This document shows, in pieces, positions 18,036 to 27,626 of a stretch of DNA of 64,000 nucleotides. Numbering within the stretch: position 1 is the first letter of the stretch; each line of letters opens with the position of its first letter. The stretch is taken from assembly GCF_028368935.1 (NCBI RefSeq), contig NZ_JAQNDK010000005.1:434001-498000 (forward strand), in the 5' to 3' direction. Made by a program: the position numbers and the translations under genes. The notes beneath the pieces are model-generated. The model made no database searches, was not told where the DNA came from, and saw nothing but the letters and a program-made list of their open reading frames with translations. The stretch is from Sorangium aterium (GTDB lineage: Bacteria; Myxococcota_A; Polyangia; Polyangiales; Polyangiaceae).

Positions 18036-18047
18036 AGGGATTGCAGA

Positions 18048-18461
18048 ATGCTGTCTCCGAAGCGAACCAAGTTCCGCAAGATGCAGAAGGGGAACAACCG
18101 CGGCCTCGCCATGACGGGCAGCGACGTCTCCTTCGGCGACTTTGCGCTCCAGTGCGTCGAGCCTGCCCGCGTCACCTCGCGGCAGATCGAGGCGGCTCGT
18201 ATGGCGATCCAGCGGCACGTGAAGCGCGCGGGCAAGCTCTGGATCCGCATCTTCCCGGACCGTCCGGTGACGAAGAAGCCGCTCGAGGTCCGCATGGGTG
18301 GGGGCAAGGGCGCGCCCGAGGAGTGGTGCGCGCTCGTGCAGCCGGGCCGCGTGATGTACGAGATCAGCGGCGTGAGCGAGGAGACTGCGAAGGAGGCGTT
18401 CCGCCTCGCGTCGCACAAGCTCCCGATGCAGTGCAAGTTCCTCGCCCGCGGGCTGACGTGA
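18048..18461 (+). CDS. rplP: 50S ribosomal protein L16
   Basis: 137 aa, full length for L16. [19 protein letters not shown] and [21 protein letters not shown] are the family signatures; it binds near the A-site tRNA elbow. It is 12 nt after rpsC and 8 nt before rpmC. Confidence 0.97.
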   Translation: MLSPKRTKFRKMQKGNNRGLAMTGSDVSFGDFALQCVEPARVTSRQIEAARMAIQRHVKRAGKLWIRIFPDRPVTKKPLEVRMGGGKGAPEEWCALVQPGRVMYEISGVSEETAKEAFRLASHKLPMQCKFLARGLT

Positions 18462-18469
18462 GGTAGGCG

Positions 18470-18673
18470 ATGAAGGCGAAGGATTTGCGTGAACGCACCA
18501 CCGAGCACCTGCGCGAGCTCGAGAAGTCTCTGGCGGCGGGCCTGTTCGAGGCGCGGTTCAAGAATTTCACGAATCGGCTGAACGACACGGCGACGATCCG
18601 CAAGTCGAAGCGGGATCTCGCGCGGGTGAAGACGATCCTCACGCAGCGTGCGCGTGCCGAGGAGAAGGCGTAG
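18470..18673 (+). CDS. rpmC: 50S ribosomal protein L29
   Basis: 67 aa with the two-helix L29 layout (MKAKDLRERTTEHL, ARFKNFTNRLNDTATIRKSK, DLARVKTIL). It sits at the tunnel exit beside L23. The gap to rpsQ is only 2 nt, so translation is probably coupled. Confidence 0.95.
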   Translation: MKAKDLRERTTEHLRELEKSLAAGLFEARFKNFTNRLNDTATIRKSKRDLARVKTILTQRARAEEKA

Positions 18674-18675
18674 CC

Positions 18676-19026
18676 ATGGCGAAGAAGAAGGCAGAGACCC
18701 AGCAGCCGGTCGCTGCGGCGCCCGAGCTGGCAGCCGCAGCGCCTGCGCAGGCTGAGACCGAGGCGAAGGCGCACGGCTTCCGGCGCAAGCTGGTCGGCAA
18801 GGTGACCAGCGACAAGATGAACAAGACGGTCACCGTCGAGGTCATCCGGAACGCGCTCGACCCTGTGTACAAGAAGTACGTCCGTCAGCGGGAGCGCTAC
18901 AAGGCGCACGACGAGACGAACCAGTACAAGGTGGGCGATCGCGTCGAGATCACGGAGCACAGGCCGATCTCCCGCGACAAGCGGTGGCTCGTGACCAAGC
19001 TCGTTGCCCGCCCGGTGGAGGAGTAG
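18676..19026 (+). CDS. rpsQ: 30S ribosomal protein S17 with N-terminal extension
   Basis: 116 aa against about 84 in E. coli. The S17 OB-fold begins near residue 35 ([21 protein letters not shown]) and contains [19 protein letters not shown]. The first 34 residues are an Ala/Lys/Gln/Pro-rich tail with no counterpart in standard S17. The start ATG at 18676 is required by the tight spacing to rpmC, so the extension looks genuine. Confidence 0.96.
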   Translation: MAKKKAETQQPVAAAPELAAAAPAQAETEAKAHGFRRKLVGKVTSDKMNKTVTVEVIRNALDPVYKKYVRQRERYKAHDETNQYKVGDRVEITEHRPISRDKRWLVTKLVARPVEE

Positions 19027-19030
19027 CGCC

Positions 19031-19399
19031 ATGATCCAGGTGTCGACGCATCTCGAGGTCGCGGACAACTCCGGCGCCCGAATCGTGAAGTGCATCAAGG
19101 TGCTCGGCGGCTCGCGCCGCAAGTACGCCGCCCTCGGCGACGTCATCGTCGTCTCGATCAAGGAGGCGTTGCCGGGCACCAAGGTGAAGAAGGGCGAGAC
19201 GGCGCGCGCCGTCGTCGTCCGCACCGCCCGGGAGTACCAGCGCTCGGACGGCAGCTACATCAAGTTCGATGGGAACAGCGCGGTCCTCATCAACAAGGAG
19301 AAGGAGCCGATCGGCACCCGCATCTTCGGGCCGGTCGCTCGCGAGCTCCGCGCGAAGAAGTTCATGAAGATCATCTCTCTCGCTCCGGAGGTCCTCTGA
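19031..19399 (+). CDS. rplN: 50S ribosomal protein L14
   Basis: 122 aa, exact family length. [27 protein letters not shown], then [15 protein letters not shown] and [20 protein letters not shown] are diagnostic. Its TGA overlaps the rplX ATG by 1 nt. Confidence 0.97.
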   Translation: MIQVSTHLEVADNSGARIVKCIKVLGGSRRKYAALGDVIVVSIKEALPGTKVKKGETARAVVVRTAREYQRSDGSYIKFDGNSAVLINKEKEPIGTRIFGPVARELRAKKFMKIISLAPEVL

Positions 19400-19716
19400 T
19401 GAAGCGCCTCAGGGTCGGTGACCTCGTGCAGGTCATCAGCGGCAAGGAGGAGGGGAAGCAGGGCCGCATCACGAAGATCCTCGCTGACGAGGATCGCGTG
19501 GTCGTGGAAGGCCTGAACACGGTGACCCGCCACCAGCGGCCCACGCCGCGCAACCAGGAGGGCGGGAAGATCACCAAGGAGGCGCCGATTCACGCCTCGA
19601 ATGTCATGCCGGTCGATCCGGCGACGGGCAAGCCGACGCGCGTGAAGGTGCGCGTCGGTGAGGACGGCAAGAAGACGCGCGTCGGCAAGAGCGGCAGCGC
19701 GATCGGTGTGGGCTAG
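19399..19716 (+). CDS. rplX: 50S ribosomal protein L24
   Basis: 105 aa. The KOW motif ([22 protein letters not shown]) is followed by [14 protein letters not shown] and [21 protein letters not shown]. Starts inside TGATG with rplN. L24 initiates 50S assembly. The C-terminal 20 residues are basic and Gly-rich. Confidence 0.96.
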   Translation: MKRLRVGDLVQVISGKEEGKQGRITKILADEDRVVVEGLNTVTRHQRPTPRNQEGGKITKEAPIHASNVMPVDPATGKPTRVKVRVGEDGKKTRVGKSGSAIGVG

Positions 19717-19718
19717 CC

Positions 19719-20444
19719 ATGGCGGACAAGAAGGACAAGGACAAGGCGGCCAAGGACGCCGGCAAGGGCAAGGACAAGCCCAAGCCGCAGCAGGCCAAGC
19801 CTCAGGCGCCCGCCAAGAGCAAGGAAGCCAAGGGCGCGAAGGCCAAGGGCTCCGAGGCCGAGGCCTCCGGGCCGGCCGAGGATCGCCCGCGCGACCCGAA
19901 CTACGCTCCCCGGCTGCGCACGCACTACAGGAAGAGCGTGACGGCCGCGCTCGCGAAGAAGTTCGGCTACAAGAACCCGATGATGGTGCCCCGCCTGCAG
20001 AAGGTGGTCATCAACATGGGTCTCGGCGCCGCGGTGCAGAACCCGAAGATCATCGACTCCGCCGTCGAGGACATGCGGGCGATCTCCGGCCAGAAGCCGG
20101 TGGTGACCCGTGCCCGGAAGTCGATCGCGACCTTCAAGCTGCGCGAGAACCTGCCCATCGGGGTGATGGTGACCCTGCGTGCCGAGCGGATGTGGGAGTT
20201 CGTGGATCGCCTGATCGCGTTCTCTCTTCCGCGTGTTCGCGACTTCAAGGGCGTTAGCCCGAAGGGGTTCGACGGCAAGGGCAACTTCACGATGGGCCTG
20301 CGCGAGCAGATCATCTTCCCCGAGATCGACTACGACAAGATCGATGTCGTGAAGGGGCTCAACATCTCGTTCGTGACCACGGCGAAGACGGACGAAGAAG
20401 GACGCGCGCTCCTGACCGAGCTTGGCATCCCGTTCCGGCATTGA
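19719..20444 (+). CDS. rplE: 50S ribosomal protein L5 with long basic N-terminal extension
   Basis: 241 aa; the standard L5 is about 180. The core starts near residue 62 ([20 protein letters not shown]) and includes [29 protein letters not shown] and [10 protein letters not shown]. Residues 2-60 are almost only Lys, Ala, Asp, Gly, Pro and Glu. The extension begins directly at the ATG 2 nt after rplX, so it is unlikely to be a misplaced start. L5 contacts 5S rRNA; an unstructured tail would lie near the central protuberance. Confidence 0.96.
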   Translation: MADKKDKDKAAKDAGKGKDKPKPQQAKPQAPAKSKEAKGAKAKGSEAEASGPAEDRPRDPNYAPRLRTHYRKSVTAALAKKFGYKNPMMVPRLQKVVINMGLGAAVQNPKIIDSAVEDMRAISGQKPVVTRARKSIATFKLRENLPIGVMVTLRAERMWEFVDRLIAFSLPRVRDFKGVSPKGFDGKGNFTMGLREQIIFPEIDYDKIDVVKGLNISFVTTAKTDEEGRALLTELGIPFRH

Positions 20445-20454
20445 GGGATTTTCG

Positions 20455-20640
20455 ATGGCCCGTGCAAAAGAGTTTGCGAAGCTGAACCGTCCGCCGAAGT
20501 TTTCTACGCGGCACAAGAACCGTTGCAAGGTGTGCGGGCGCGCGCGCGCTTACTACCGCGACTTCGAGCTCTGCCGCGTCTGCCTTCGGTTGTTCGCGCT
20601 CCGTGGTGAGCTCCCTGGTGTGATCAAGGCCAGCTGGTGA
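20455..20640 (+). CDS. rpsN: 30S ribosomal protein S14, type Z (zinc-binding)
   Basis: 61 aa from ATG 20455 (MARAKEFAKL). The pair CKVCGR and CRVCLR forms the four-cysteine zinc ribbon of short type-Z S14. An ATG 33 nt upstream is rejected because it would overlap rplE. Confidence 0.96.
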   Translation: MARAKEFAKLNRPPKFSTRHKNRCKVCGRARAYYRDFELCRVCLRLFALRGELPGVIKASW

Positions 20641-20644
20641 TTCT

Positions 20645-21040
20645 ATGATGACCGATCCCATCGCCGACATGCTGACCCGCATTCGCAACGCGGCGCTCGC
20701 GCGGCACGACCGGACCGAGATCCCCGCGAGCCGCATCAAGGCCGCGGTCGCGGAGATCCTCAAGTCCGAAGGCTTTATCGCCGACGTGCGCGAGACCGAG
20801 GGCGAGGGTCCCAAGAAGCTCACGATCGTGCTCAAGTACGGGCGCGATCGTCAGAGCGCGATCGACGGCGTGCGCCGCGTCTCCCGCCCCGGGCGCCGCG
20901 TGTACGTGCGTCACGACAGGATCCCGCGCGTGTTCAGCGGGCTCGGGATCTCGATCCTGAGCACGTCCCGCGGGCTCATGAGCGACAGGGATGCGCGTCG
21001 CCTCAAGATGGGCGGCGAGCTGATCTGCGAGGTGTGGTGA
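20645..21040 (+). CDS. rpsH: 30S ribosomal protein S8
   Basis: 131 aa; initiation could be at either of two adjacent ATGs (20645 or 20648; the family start is MTDPIADMLTRIRNA). The C-terminus GLGISILSTSRGLMSDRDAR and GGELICEVW are standard. S8 is the autoregulator of the spc operon in E. coli. Its stop overlaps the rplF start by 1 nt. Confidence 0.97.
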   Translation: MMTDPIADMLTRIRNAALARHDRTEIPASRIKAAVAEILKSEGFIADVRETEGEGPKKLTIVLKYGRDRQSAIDGVRRVSRPGRRVYVRHDRIPRVFSGLGISILSTSRGLMSDRDARRLKMGGELICEVW

Positions 21041-21657
21041 TGGAAGCTCAGGCGAACGCAGCCCAGCCCGCGAACGGTGACAGCCGGCTCGCTCCGAAGA
21101 CGTCGCGCGTCGGCAAGCGCCCGATCGAGCTGCCGAAGGGGGTCACCGCGACCGTCAACGGCCGGAAGATCGACGTCAAGGGCCCGAAGGGACAGCTCTC
21201 CCGCGCGATCACCGACAAGGTGGATATCAAGCTCGACGGCGGCAAGCTGCACGTGAGCTCGGTGGCGCCGGGGCGCGACGGGTCGCGCCTCCAGGGCCTC
21301 ACCCGGGCGCTCGTGGCCGCGATGGTGAAGGGCGTCGCCGAGGGCTACGAGCGTACGCTCGAGCTCAAGGGGACCGGCTATCGCGTCGAGCTCAAGGGCA
21401 CGACGCTGAACTTCGCCCTCGGCTTCTCCCACCCGGTGACGTTCCCGGTGCCCACGGGGCTCACGGCGACGATCCCGGCGGACTCGAAGGGCACGATCCT
21501 CGTCCTGACGGGCGCGGACAAGGAGCTCATCGGGCAGACGGCCGCGACGATCCGTGGCTTCAGGCCGCCGGAGCCGTACGGCGGCAAGGGCGTCCGTTAC
21601 CGCGGCGAGCGCGTGCGGGAGAAGGCTGGCAAGGCCGGCAAGGGCGGCAAGAAGTAA
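21040..21657 (+). CDS. rplF: 50S ribosomal protein L6
   Basis: 205 aa from the ATG at 21040 inside TGATG. About 20 extra residues ([20 protein letters not shown]) precede the usual [14 protein letters not shown] start. Two L6 domains follow, with [14 protein letters not shown] and the signature [17 protein letters not shown]. It is followed by a 47-nt gap containing a hairpin. Confidence 0.96.
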   Translation: MEAQANAAQPANGDSRLAPKTSRVGKRPIELPKGVTATVNGRKIDVKGPKGQLSRAITDKVDIKLDGGKLHVSSVAPGRDGSRLQGLTRALVAAMVKGVAEGYERTLELKGTGYRVELKGTTLNFALGFSHPVTFPVPTGLTATIPADSKGTILVLTGADKELIGQTAATIRGFRPPEPYGGKGVRYRGERVREKAGKAGKGGKK

Positions 21658-21663
21658 AGGCGA

Positions 21664-21685
21664 GCGGCGGCGTTTACGCCGCTGC
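21664..21685 (+). promoter_or_regulatory. Hairpin between rplF and rplR
   Basis: GCGGCGGCG-TTTA-CGCCGCTGC: nine pairs including one G-U, loop TTTA, in a 47-nt spacer. No T tract follows, so it may be a processing or attenuation element rather than a full terminator. Confidence 0.5.
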
Positions 21686-21704
21686 ACCGAGGGACGAGAC
21701 GGTC

Positions 21705-22064
21705 ATGGGCATGAAAATCGTCGGTCGGGAGCGCCGGAAGCTCCGCATCCGCAAGAAGGTCGAGGGGACGCCGGAGCGCCCGCGCCTCAGCGTCTTCCGC
21801 AGCTCGAAGCACATTTACGCTCAGGTCATCGACGACGTGAGCGGCAAGACCCTCGCCCACGCTTCGACGCTGTCGAAGGACCTCAAGGGCTCCCTCGACG
21901 AGGACAACAAGGTCGAGGCGGCGAAGAAGGTCGGGGCGCTGATCGCGAGGATCTGCAAAGAGAGGCAGATCGACAAGGTCGTCTTCGACCGCAACGGCTA
22001 TCTGTATCATGGGCGCGTCAGCGCCCTCGCCCAGGCGGCGCGCGAGGCAGGTCTCGATTTCTGA
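21705..22064 (+). CDS. rplR: 50S ribosomal protein L18
   Basis: 119 aa. [35 protein letters not shown] and the C-terminal [24 protein letters not shown] define L18, a 5S rRNA-binding protein. A start at the second Met (MKIVG) is also possible. The gene is flanked on both sides by strong hairpins. Confidence 0.97.
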   Translation: MGMKIVGRERRKLRIRKKVEGTPERPRLSVFRSSKHIYAQVIDDVSGKTLAHASTLSKDLKGSLDEDNKVEAAKKVGALIARICKERQIDKVVFDRNGYLYHGRVSALAQAAREAGLDF

Positions 22065-22073
22065 CTCCCACAG

Positions 22074-22100
22074 CCGCTGCCCTGATGGTGAGGGCAGCGG
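22074..22100 (+). promoter_or_regulatory. Hairpin between rplR and rpsE
   Basis: Perfect 10-bp stem CCGCTGCCCT/AGGGCAGCGG with a 7-nt loop, beginning 10 nt after the rplR stop inside a 79-nt spacer. No T-run follows. Confidence 0.55.
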
Positions 22101-22143
22101 GCGCGGTCAACTGCCGCGGCGGAGAACGTGATAGAGGACGGTT

Positions 22144-22761
22144 ATGGCGTTCGATCATGTCGACGAAGAGAAGCTGAAAGAGCGAGTCATCCACATCAAC
22201 CGCGTCGCCAAGGTCGTCAAGGGCGGCCGGCGCTTCAGCTTCTCGGCGCTGGTCGTGGTGGGCGACGAAGCGGGGCACGTGGGCATCGGCCTGGGCAAGG
22301 CGAACGAGGTGCCGGAGGCCATCCGCAAGGGGAACGATCAGGCTCGCAAGAACCTGTTCCGCATCCCGCTGGACGGCGTGACCATCCCGCACGACTCGTT
22401 CGGCCACGTCGGGGCGGGCAAGGTCCTGCTGAAGCCGGCCAGCCCTGGGACGGGCGTCATCGCCGGCGGCGCGGTGCGCGCCGTCGTCGAGTCGGCGGGG
22501 ATCCACGACGTGCTGTCGAAGTCGCTCGGCACGAGCAACCCGCACAACGTCGTGCACGCGACCGTCGCGGCGCTCCGTGGGCTCAAGAGCCCGGAGAGCG
22601 TCGCCGGGAAGCGGTCGATGCAGCTCGACTCGCTCGACTACCAGCGCCGCGGTGGCACGAACACCGCGGGTCGACGGCGCGCGAGCGTCGCGCCGCCCCC
22701 CGGGAAGCCGGGCGGCGGTGGTGGTGCACCGAGCGGCGGCGGTGAAGGAGGCTCGCAGTGA
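22144..22761 (+). CDS. rpsE: 30S ribosomal protein S5
   Basis: 205 aa. [23 protein letters not shown] and [18 protein letters not shown] are the S5 double-stranded RNA-binding signatures; [18 protein letters not shown] follows. The last 35 residues form a Gly/Pro/Arg-rich tail ([17 protein letters not shown]) beyond the family end. The stop overlaps rpmD by 4 nt. Confidence 0.96.
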   Translation: MAFDHVDEEKLKERVIHINRVAKVVKGGRRFSFSALVVVGDEAGHVGIGLGKANEVPEAIRKGNDQARKNLFRIPLDGVTIPHDSFGHVGAGKVLLKPASPGTGVIAGGAVRAVVESAGIHDVLSKSLGTSNPHNVVHATVAALRGLKSPESVAGKRSMQLDSLDYQRRGGTNTAGRRRASVAPPPGKPGGGGGAPSGGGEGGSQ

Positions 22762-22961
22762 AGCTCCGGGTACGTCAGAAGGCCAGCAACATCGGCCAGG
22801 TCGAGCACACCCGCAAGATCATCAAGGGGCTCGGCCTGCGTGGGCCGGGGTCCGAGGTGGTCGTCGCGAACACGCCGTCGTTCCGTGGCATGGTGAAGAA
22901 GATCCTCCACCTCGTCGAGGTCGAGGAGGTCGCCGACGGTGCGACCTCCTCGAAGGCCTGA
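22758..22961 (+). CDS. rpmD: 50S ribosomal protein L30
   Basis: 67 aa from a GTG inside GTGA with rps[32 protein letters not shown] is the L30 pattern; the C-terminus [13 protein letters not shown] is standard. Confidence 0.95.
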   Translation: MKLRVRQKASNIGQVEHTRKIIKGLGLRGPGSEVVVANTPSFRGMVKKILHLVEVEEVADGATSSKA

Positions 22962-23010
22962 GAAGCGAGATCGTCATCCAGCGGAGTCGCCGCGTACGGA
23001 AGTGTGAAAC

Positions 23011-23502
23011 ATGGACATTCTCTCTAAGCTCCAAGCCCCTGAAGGCGCCGTAACCAAGAGGCTCCGCGTTGGCCGTGGCGTGGGCTCGGGCGTCGGCAAG
23101 ACGTCTGGCCGCGGACAAAAAGGGCAGAAGGCGCGGGCCGGCGGCAACATCAACAAGAAGCACTTCCAGGGCGGGCAGACGCCGATCCAGCGTCGCCTCC
23201 CGAAGCGTGGCTTCCGCAACCCGCTCGCGGACATCGTCGTCAACGTCAACGTCGGTGCGCTCGAGGCGTTCGACGATGGCGCCCAGGTCGATCTGATCGC
23301 GCTCCACGAGCGCCGCCTCGTGCAGGGGCGGTTCGACGTGCTGAAGATCCTCGGCGACGGTGAGCTCACGAAGAAGCTCACGGTGACGGCGCACCGCTTC
23401 TCCAAGGGAGCGGTCGAGAAGATCGAGAAGGCGGGGGGCAAGGCGGTCGTGCTCGCGGCGCCTGCACCCCAGGGCAACTCGACGGACTCCTCGTCCTCGT
23501 AG
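23011..23502 (+). CDS. rplO: 50S ribosomal protein L15
   Basis: 163 aa. The N-terminal Gly/Lys/Arg-rich extended arm ([27 protein letters not shown]) and [17 protein letters not shown] are typical. The C-terminus carries [16 protein letters not shown] followed by a short Ser-rich tail. 44 nt separate it from secY. Confidence 0.97.
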   Translation: MDILSKLQAPEGAVTKRLRVGRGVGSGVGKTSGRGQKGQKARAGGNINKKHFQGGQTPIQRRLPKRGFRNPLADIVVNVNVGALEAFDDGAQVDLIALHERRLVQGRFDVLKILGDGELTKKLTVTAHRFSKGAVEKIEKAGGKAVVLAAPAPQGNSTDSSSS

Positions 23503-23546
23503 CCAGCGCGCACGCGCACCCACCAAGCCGGAGTCCAGGATCGCCT

Positions 23547-24875
23547 ATGGCCAGCCTCGCGGGAATCACCAACTTTCACAAGATCCCCGAGCTCCGGCGA
23601 CGCGTGATCTTCACCCTGGTGATGCTCGCGGTCTACCGGGTCGGCGTCTTCGTGACGACGCCCGGCGTCGACCGGAACGCGATGCGGCAGTACGTCGCGA
23701 AGCAGTCCGGCGGGCTCCTGAGCTTCTTCAACATGTTCTCGGGCGGCGCGCTGGAGAACCTGTCGATCTTCGCGCTCGGGATCATGCCGTACATCTCGGC
23801 CTCGATCATCATGCAGCTCATGGGCATGGTCTACAAGCCCATCGACGAGCTGCGGAAAGAGGGCGAGCAGGGCCGCCGGCGGATCGATCAGTACACGCGG
23901 TACGGCACGGTCGCGCTCTCGCTGTTCCAGGCCTTCTCGATCGCGAAGATGCTCGAGGGCCTGTCGAGCAGCGAGACCGGGGCCGGGATCGTGAACCACC
24001 CCGGCATCGGCTTTCAGCTGATGACGGTCATCACGCTGACGACCGGGACGGCGTTCCTGATGTGGATCGGCGAGCAGATCACGGAGCGCGGCGTCTCGAA
24101 CGGCGTCTCGCTCCTGATCTTCGCCAGCATCGTCACGCGCATCCCGGCGGAGCTCGGCAACTACTTCGCCCAGAACGCGGGCGATCTCCAGCCCCTGACG
24201 ATGGCCGCGGTCGTCGCGTTCATCGTGTTCGTCATCGCCATCATCGCCTTCTTCGAGAACGGCAGGCGTCAGATCCCGATCGTGTACTCGCGGCGCCAGG
24301 TCGGTCGCCGCGTCTACGGCGGGCAGACGGCGCACCTGCCGCTGAAGGTGAACACGTCCGGGACCATCCCCCCCATCTTCGCGTCGTCGCTGCTGATGTT
24401 CCCGCAGACGCTCGCGAACATGAACGTCCCCGGGGCCGACCACCTCCAGGCGATCATCAACCGGGGGGACTGGGTCTTCAACACCGGCTACGCGCTGCTC
24501 ATCATCTTCTTCTGCTTCTTCTACACGAACGTCACATTCCAGCCGGTGGACGTCGCGGAGAACCTGAAGAAGCAACAGGCAAATATCCCCGGGATCAGGC
24601 CAGGCAAGCAGACGGCGGACTACATCCACCGCGTGATCCAGCGGATCACCGTGGGCGGCGCGCTCTATGTCGCCGCGGTGTGCGTGGTGCCCTCGATCGT
24701 CGGCAACCTCCTGCGTGTCCCCTTCGGCTTCGGAGGCACGTCGCTGATGATCGTCGTCGGCGTCGCGCTCGACACCGTGAACCAGCTGGAGGCGCACCTG
24801 ATCACGCGGAGCTACGAGGGGCTGACGGGCCCCGGTGCCACCCGCATCCGGGGCCGCAGGCTCCCGGAAGCGTGA
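23547..24875 (+). CDS. secY: Preprotein translocase subunit SecY
   Basis: 442 aa with ten membrane segments. Recognisable pieces are ELRRRVIFTLVMLAVYRVGVF (TM1), the plug region GGLLSFFNMFSGGALENLSIFALGIMPYISASII, and the family motif VDVAENLKKQQANIPGIRPGKQT before TM9. It forms the Sec channel in the inner membrane. Its usual position after rplO is kept; adk follows after 10 nt. Confidence 0.98.
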   Translation: MASLAGITNFHKIPELRRRVIFTLVMLAVYRVGVFVTTPGVDRNAMRQYVAKQSGGLLSFFNMFSGGALENLSIFALGIMPYISASIIMQLMGMVYKPIDELRKEGEQGRRRIDQYTRYGTVALSLFQAFSIAKMLEGLSSSETGAGIVNHPGIGFQLMTVITLTTGTAFLMWIGEQITERGVSNGVSLLIFASIVTRIPAELGNYFAQNAGDLQPLTMAAVVAFIVFVIAIIAFFENGRRQIPIVYSRRQVGRRVYGGQTAHLPLKVNTSGTIPPIFASSLLMFPQTLANMNVPGADHLQAIINRGDWVFNTGYALLIIFFCFFYTNVTFQPVDVAENLKKQQANIPGIRPGKQTADYIHRVIQRITVGGALYVAAVCVVPSIVGNLLRVPFGFGGTSLMIVVGVALDTVNQLEAHLITRSYEGLTGPGATRIRGRRLPEA

Positions 24876-24885
24876 TGGAGGGCAA

Positions 24886-25527
24886 ATGATCTTGGTTCTG
24901 GTGGGGCCTCCTGGAGCTGGGAAGGGTACGCAGGCGAAGCTGCTGTGCGCCCGCTTCGGCATCCCGCAAATCTCGACAGGCGACATGCTGCGCGAGGCAA
25001 AGCGGTCGGGGACGCTGGAGAAGCGCTATCTGGACATCATGGACTCTGGCGGACTCCTGCCCGATGAGGCTGTCATCGGCCTCATCGCGCGCAGGACGGT
25101 CGAGCCCGACTGCAGCAATGGCTTCCTCCTGGACGGATTTCCCAGGACGGTGCCGCAGGCGGACGCGCTCGACGAGCTGCTCGCCAGCCAGGGCGGTACC
25201 CGGATCGACGCGGTGATCCAGCTGGACGTGGCGCGTCCCCTGCTCGAGGAACGGTTGATCCATCGCCGCACTGACAAACGAAGTGGACAGATATATCATC
25301 TCGTCTATAATCCGCCGCCCCCCGGTGCGGAGCTAGAGCATCGGGCCGATGATCGGCCCGAGGCTGTTGCAAAGCGTCTCGATGCCTACGAGGCGATGAC
25401 GGCCGCGCTTCTGCCGTTCTACGAGCAGAAGAAGCTGCTGCATCGCGTCGATGGGGTCGGGAAGCCTGAAGACGTGACGCACAGGGTGCTGTCGGCCATT
25501 GGCCGGCCGGGCTCGGGTGGAGAATGA
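24886..25527 (+). CDS. adk: Adenylate kinase
   Basis: 213 aa from ATG 24886. P-loop [10 protein letters not shown] at 8-17, [14 protein letters not shown] and the LID segment [19 protein letters not shown]. The LID has no four-cysteine zinc site, so this is the non-zinc form. It interconverts AMP, ADP and ATP (EC 2.7.4.3). The stop overlaps infA by 4 nt (ATGA); map, which usually lies between adk and infA, is absent. Confidence 0.97.
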   Translation: MILVLVGPPGAGKGTQAKLLCARFGIPQISTGDMLREAKRSGTLEKRYLDIMDSGGLLPDEAVIGLIARRTVEPDCSNGFLLDGFPRTVPQADALDELLASQGGTRIDAVIQLDVARPLLEERLIHRRTDKRSGQIYHLVYNPPPPGAELEHRADDRPEAVAKRLDAYEAMTAALLPFYEQKKLLHRVDGVGKPEDVTHRVLSAIGRPGSGGE

Positions 25528-25775
25528 GGCGTAAGAATCAGACCAGACCGCCGAAGGAACCGAAGGGCGACAAGCTCGAGTTCGACGGCGTGGTTCAAGA
25601 GGCCCTGCCGAACGCCATGTTTCGCGTGAAGGCGGACAACGGCCTCGGCGTCCTCGCGACCATCAGCGGCCGGATGCGGCAGTACTACATCAAGATCCTG
25701 CCGGGCGACCGCGTGACCGTCGAGGTCTCGCCGTATGACCCGAGCCGTGGCCGGATCACGTACCGGCACAAGTAA
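25524..25775 (+). CDS. infA: Translation initiation factor IF-1
   Basis: 83 aa. The S1-type OB fold reads [66 protein letters not shown]. Fifteen basic residues precede the fold, somewhat longer than the usual 72-aa protein. Confidence 0.96.
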   Translation: MRRKNQTRPPKEPKGDKLEFDGVVQEALPNAMFRVKADNGLGVLATISGRMRQYYIKILPGDRVTVEVSPYDPSRGRITYRHK

Positions 25776-25805
25776 CGTAGTTTTTGAGGAATCTGGAGGC
25801 TCCCC

Positions 25806-25922
25806 GTGAAGGTGCGCCCGAGCGTCAAGAAGATTTGCGACAAGTGCAAGGTGGTCAGGCGGCGTGGTGTCGTTCGGATCATCTGCGAGAATCCCCGCCA
25901 CAAGCAGCGCCAGGGGAATTAG
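25806..25922 (+). CDS. rpmJ: 50S ribosomal protein L36
   Basis: 38 aa from a GTG: it begins [19 protein letters not shown] and ends [12 protein letters not shown]. The three cysteines and the histidine (CDKC, C...H) form the zinc site of the C+ type. It lies 30 nt after infA in the standard position. Confidence 0.95.
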   Translation: MKVRPSVKKICDKCKVVRRRGVVRIICENPRHKQRQGN

Positions 25923-25965
25923 CTCTTTCGGCGGAAGCCCGCCCTCGTTTCGGTTTGGAGTAACC

Positions 25966-26346
25966 ATGGCTCGTATCGCTGGTGTCGATCTCCCGCGTCG
26001 GAAGCATGTCGCCTACGCCCTGCCGTACCTGTTCGGTATCGGGCGGACCCTCGCCTTGCAAATCTGCGAGAAGACCAACATTCCGCAGAACAAGCGGGTC
26101 GAGGAGCTCAGCGACGCTGAGGTGAAGGCGATCCGCGACCTCCTGGACGCCGAGTACAAGGTCGAGGGCGACCTGCGGCGCGAGGTGCAGCTCAACATCA
26201 AGCGGCTCATGGACCTCGGCTGCTACCGAGGGCTCCGCCACCGGCGCGGGCTCCCGGCGAACGGGCAGAGGACGCATACGAACGCGCGCACCCGAAAGGG
26301 ACCGCGCAAGGGCATGTTGCAGCGGCGTCCTGCCGCGACCAAGTGA
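25966..26346 (+). CDS. rpsM: 30S ribosomal protein S13
   Basis: 126 aa from [21 protein letters not shown]; the upstream in-frame extension overlapping rpmJ is rejected. [41 protein letters not shown] are the S13 signatures. First gene of the classical alpha-operon segment. Confidence 0.97.
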   Translation: MARIAGVDLPRRKHVAYALPYLFGIGRTLALQICEKTNIPQNKRVEELSDAEVKAIRDLLDAEYKVEGDLRREVQLNIKRLMDLGCYRGLRHRRGLPANGQRTHTNARTRKGPRKGMLQRRPAATK

Positions 26347-26366
26347 CGAGCGGGGATTAGGACGCC

Positions 26367-26777
26367 ATGGCGCAAGCGAAGACGGCTGCCGCTACAACGA
26401 AGGCCAAGCAGAAGAAGAAGGTCAAGAAGAATGTCTCCGCGGGCATCGCGCACATTCAGTCGACCTTCAACAACACGGTCGTGACGATCACGGACATCAA
26501 CGGCAACGCGATCGCGTGGTCGTCCGCTGGCGCTCGCGGCTTCAAGGGATCGCGCAAGTCGACGCCGTTCGCCGCGCAGCTGGCGGCGGAAGAGGCGGCG
26601 CGCCGGGCGCAGGAGCACGGGATGCGCTCGGTCGCCGTGTTCGTGAAGGGGCCGGGGGCGGGGCGCGAGAGCGCGCTCCGTGCGCTCCAGACCGCTGGCT
26701 TCAAGGTGACGCTGATCCGCGACGTCACGCCGATCCCCCACAACGGTTGCCGGCCGCCCAAGCGGCGCAGGGTTTGA
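26367..26777 (+). CDS. rpsK: 30S ribosomal protein S11
   Basis: 136 aa. After about 20 Lys/Ala-rich residues come [53 protein letters not shown] and [18 protein letters not shown], all diagnostic. Confidence 0.97.
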   Translation: MAQAKTAAATTKAKQKKKVKKNVSAGIAHIQSTFNNTVVTITDINGNAIAWSSAGARGFKGSRKSTPFAAQLAAEEAARRAQEHGMRSVAVFVKGPGAGRESALRALQTAGFKVTLIRDVTPIPHNGCRPPKRRRV

Positions 26778-26788
26778 GGTAATTCACG

Positions 26789-27418
26789 ATGGCTCGCTAC
26801 ATTGGTCCGGTCTGCAAGCTCTGCCGCCGCGAGGGGATGAAGCTCTACCTCAAGGGCGAGCGGTGCTACTCCGAGAAGTGCGCGTACACGCGGCGCCCGT
26901 ATCCCCCGGGCCAGCACGGCCAGGGGCGCATCAAGCTGAGCGAGTACGCGGTGCGCCTGCGCGAGAAGCAAAAGGTGCGTCGCATCTACGGCGTGCTCGA
27001 GCGGCAGTTCAGCGGGTATTTCCAGGAGGCCAACCGGCGCAAGGGCCGGACGGGCGAGGAGATGCTCGGGCTGCTGGAGCGGCGGCTCGACAACGTGGTG
27101 CATCGGATGGGCTTCGGCTCGTCTCGCGCCGAGGCGCGCCAGCTCGTCCGGCACGGGCACGTGCACGTGAACGGCAAGCGGCTGGACATCCCGAGCTACG
27201 TCGTTCGGGCCGGTGACCGGGTCGAGCTCACCGAGGGGGCGCGCAAGTTCAAGAGCGTCCTCGCCTCCGTCGGCGGCGCGGACAAGCGGCCGGTCGCGAG
27301 CTGGATCGACGTGGATCGCGCGGCGTTCACCGGCGCGATCAAGGGCGCGCCGATCCGCGAGGATCTCAACGAGCCCGAGATCCGCGAGCAGCTCGTCGTC
27401 GAGTACTACTCGCGCTGA
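26789..27418 (+). CDS. rpsD: 30S ribosomal protein S4
   Basis: 209 aa. The N-terminus has the zinc-type cysteines C9, C12 (CKLC), C26 and C31. The S4 RNA-binding domain reads [46 protein letters not shown]4 is the translational repressor of the alpha operon in E. coli. Followed by a 208-nt spacer with a strong hairpin before rpoA. Confidence 0.97.
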   Translation: MARYIGPVCKLCRREGMKLYLKGERCYSEKCAYTRRPYPPGQHGQGRIKLSEYAVRLREKQKVRRIYGVLERQFSGYFQEANRRKGRTGEEMLGLLERRLDNVVHRMGFGSSRAEARQLVRHGHVHVNGKRLDIPSYVVRAGDRVELTEGARKFKSVLASVGGADKRPVASWIDVDRAAFTGAIKGAPIREDLNEPEIREQLVVEYYSR

Positions 27419-27451
27419 TCGCGCGAGGGCGGCGCGGAGGAGGGCGGCGTC

Positions 27452-27479
27452 GCGAGCGCACCTTGCAGGGTGCGCTCGC
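27452..27479 (+). promoter_or_regulatory. Hairpin between rpsD and rpoA
   Basis: Perfect 11-bp stem GCGAGCGCACC/GGTGCGCTCGC with a 6-nt loop, 34 nt past the rpsD stop in the longest spacer of the operon (208 nt). No T tract follows. Could be an attenuator or RNA-processing site setting the rpoA/rplQ level. Confidence 0.5.
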
Positions 27480-27626
27480 TCGCTGCTGGCTCCCCTCGGC
27501 GTCGCCGTCCCGCGCTCTCGCGCGGGGGCATGGAGCCTAGGATGCGGGCAGGAGGCGGCGCCGATCGGTCGAGTGCGGCCGCGGCGTGAGACCTCCGCGC
27601 AAACCTCATGAAGGAAGGAGATCGCC

